In this document: piece after piece, positions 62,204 through 64,000 of the stretch
How the letters are laid out: each line of letters begins with the position of its first letter
How positions within the stretch are numbered: position 1 is the first letter of the stretch
Origin: Sedimenticola sp.
GTDB lineage: Bacteria > Pseudomonadota > Gammaproteobacteria > Chromatiales > Chromatiaceae
Assembly: GCA_027083925.1 (NCBI GenBank)
Contig: JALWMK010000031.1
Coordinates: 1 to 64,000 of the forward strand
Direction: 5' to 3'
Length of the DNA stretch: 64,000 bases
The notes under the pieces: model-generated
What the model was told of the DNA's origin: nothing
What the model saw: the letters and a program-made list of their open reading frames with translations, nothing else
Database searches by the model: none
Program-made: the position numbers and the translations under genes

Positions 62204-62845
62204 ATGAACAAGCCAGCAGACGCATTATTACTCATCGCCCCCGGCTGCCCCCACTGCCAGTCGGTTCTCCACAGTCTTTCAGCGCTGGTGAAAAACGGGA
62301 ACATCGGCCGTTTGGAAACAGTCAACATCGCCGTCCATCCTGAAGCCGCCCAAGAGGCCAACACCCGTACCGTGCCATGGATGCGCATCGGAAACTATGA
62401 ACTAAGTGGCAATTATTCCCCTGGCGAACTGAAGGACTGGGCAGAAAAGGCAGCCTCCGGCGTTGCTTCTGCCGACTATATCCGCGAGCTGCTGGAACAG
62501 CAGAAGCTTAATCTGGCCATACGCCATTTGCATGATCACCCGGAACAACTATCGCAGGTACTGAAACTCATGCTCGAAGAAAACGCCTCACTCAGCGTAA
62601 AATTCGGCATTGGCGCGATCTTTGAAGAACTTGCAGGCTCCGAACGGCTGCAAGACCTCGCACCGCAACTGGGCGCGCTGACCCTTGACAAAAAAGCCAG
62701 CATTCGCGCAGATGCCGCCTATTACCTGGGATTGAGCCACTCCCCCCTGGCCAGGGAGTGGCTCACTCCCCTGCTGCAGGACCCGCAGCAAGATGTCCGC
62801 GAAATTGCGGCTGAATCACTGGATATGCTGGAGACCCAAACATGA
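62204..62845 (+). CDS. Thioredoxin-like (CPHC) + HEAT-repeat protein
   Basis: [19 protein letters not shown]-domain; C-terminal [46 protein letters not shown]. Confidence 0.8.
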   Translation: MNKPADALLLIAPGCPHCQSVLHSLSALVKNGNIGRLETVNIAVHPEAAQEANTRTVPWMRIGNYELSGNYSPGELKDWAEKAASGVASADYIRELLEQQKLNLAIRHLHDHPEQLSQVLKLMLEENASLSVKFGIGAIFEELAGSERLQDLAPQLGALTLDKKASIRADAAYYLGLSHSPLAREWLTPLLQDPQQDVREIAAESLDMLETQT

Positions 62846-63228
62846 ACAGCGCCCGAAACTACCTGCTCATCGGCGCCCTGGCGGGCTTTCTTGCCGTTGC
62901 CCTGGGGGCCTTCGGCGCCCATGGCCTGAAAAACATGATCTCGCCGACCATGCTGGATGTATTCAACAAGGGCGTGCATTACCAAAGCATCCACGCGCTG
63001 GCTTTGCTGGCTACCGGGCTACTGCTGCGGGAACAACCCCTCCCCAGCCTGCGTTGGGCGGGACGCTTTTTCACCCTTGGCATCCTCCTGTTTTGCGGCA
63101 GCCTGTATCTGCTGGCGACTACAACCAACCGATCCCTGGGCATGATCACCCCCCTGGGCGGCCTGTCTTTTCTCGCAGGATGGCTGCTCCTCGCCATCGG
63201 CAGCTGGAGTGCAGGAAAACCCCCATGA
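62842..63228 (+). CDS. DUF423 family membrane protein
   Basis: [25 protein letters not shown]...YHQ-type [13 protein letters not shown]. Confidence 0.9.
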   Translation: MNSARNYLLIGALAGFLAVALGAFGAHGLKNMISPTMLDVFNKGVHYQSIHALALLATGLLLREQPLPSLRWAGRFFTLGILLFCGSLYLLATTTNRSLGMITPLGGLSFLAGWLLLAIGSWSAGKPP

Positions 63229-64000
63229 CACACCGGTTGTTGATCGTGGAAGACGACAGCTCCCTGAGCCAGATGCTTACCCTGCATTTTGAAGACCAGG
63301 GCATGGAAGTGCAGGTTGCACACAGCTGCAACAGCGCCCTGGCGCAGGCAGAAAATTTCCAGCCAGGCCTGATCCTGCTGGATCAACAATTGCCCGACGG
63401 CCTGGGGAACGAGCTTATCACCGGACTGCTGGCGCTCAGCCCGTTATCGCGCATCATCATGATGACCGGTGTGCACGACCTGGAACTTGCTATCCAGACC
63501 ATCCAGAATGGCGCCGCCGACTTCATCCACAAGCCGGTGAAAACCCGCGTTTTACAGGCTGCCGTAGACAAGGCGCTTGCCTACTCTCCAGCAGTTGCAA
63601 CAGAACAGGGGCAGGCCACACCCCAGATTCGGGAACTGATCGGGCGTAGTGATGCAATGCTGGAAGTGAGCAAGCAAATCGCTCTGTCGGCGCAAAGCAA
63701 TGCCACGGTGCTCATCACCGGCGAATCCGGCACGGGCAAGGAAATTGTGGCGCGCCTTATTCACCAATACAGCAAGCGCAGCGGCGAGTTTGTCGCCATC
63801 AACTGCGCCGCCATCGTCGATACCCTGCTGGAAAGCGAACTGTTCGGCCATGAAAAAGGTGCTTTCACCGGCGCTACCAACAGCAAGCCCGGACGGTTTC
63901 AGCAAGCCGAGGATGGCACCCTGTTTCTGGACGAAATCGGCGAACTGGCGCAGCAGCTGCAAGCCAAACTGCTGCGTGCGCTGCAGGAGCAAATGGTGGC
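63225..64000 (+). CDS. Sigma54-dependent response regulator (NtrC family), partial at window end
   Basis: ATG at 63225: [26 protein letters not shown]...; [15 protein letters not shown] and [13 protein letters not shown] motifs. Confidence 0.93.
   Translation, partial: MTHRLLIVEDDSSLSQMLTLHFEDQGMEVQVAHSCNSALAQAENFQPGLILLDQQLPDGLGNELITGLLALSPLSRIIMMTGVHDLELAIQTIQNGAADFIHKPVKTRVLQAAVDKALAYSPAVATEQGQATPQIRELIGRSDAMLEVSKQIALSAQSNATVLITGESGTGKEIVARLIHQYSKRSGEFVAINCAAIVDTLLESELFGHEKGAFTGATNSKPGRFQQAEDGTLFLDEIGELAQQLQAKLLRALQEQMV

Overview
This 64 kb window appears to come from a sulfur-oxidising, probably autotrophic gammaproteobacterium; the lineage is inferred from gene content only. It contains: (1) a minus-strand tkt-gap-pgk-pyk-fba carbon-metabolism block; (2) a methyl-cycle operon metK-ahcY-metF-rsmE; (3) a type IV pilus chemosensory cluster (pilG/H/I/J, pilL/chpA, cheW-like) plus pilT/pilU; (4) a gshB-apbE-tonB-yqgE-ruvX-pyrR-pyrB-pyrC'-pyrK run; (5) yggS-proC-yggT; (6) a polysaccharide locus with a nonulosonic (sialic-like) acid module; (7) an accessory zone with toxin-antitoxin genes, pseudogene relics, MITEs and REP elements; (8) dissimilatory adenylylsulfate reductase aprBA; (9) the start of an NtrC-type response regulator. 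The strongest non-coding signals are a SAM-II-like riboswitch, sitting between a consensus promoter and an intrinsic terminator upstream of metK, and an SAH riboswitch between metK and ahcY. Together these form a two-sensor methyl-cycle operon. A second signal is a ~220-250 bp MITE family with TIR GGGCACCTCTATTAATT and apparent 4-bp target duplications. Two inverted copies bracket a membrane-protein gene, one lies inside the polysaccharide operon, and TIR or duplication bases supply gene stop codons. No CRISPR array, rRNA or tRNA was recognised. All calls were made by eye, with no database search.
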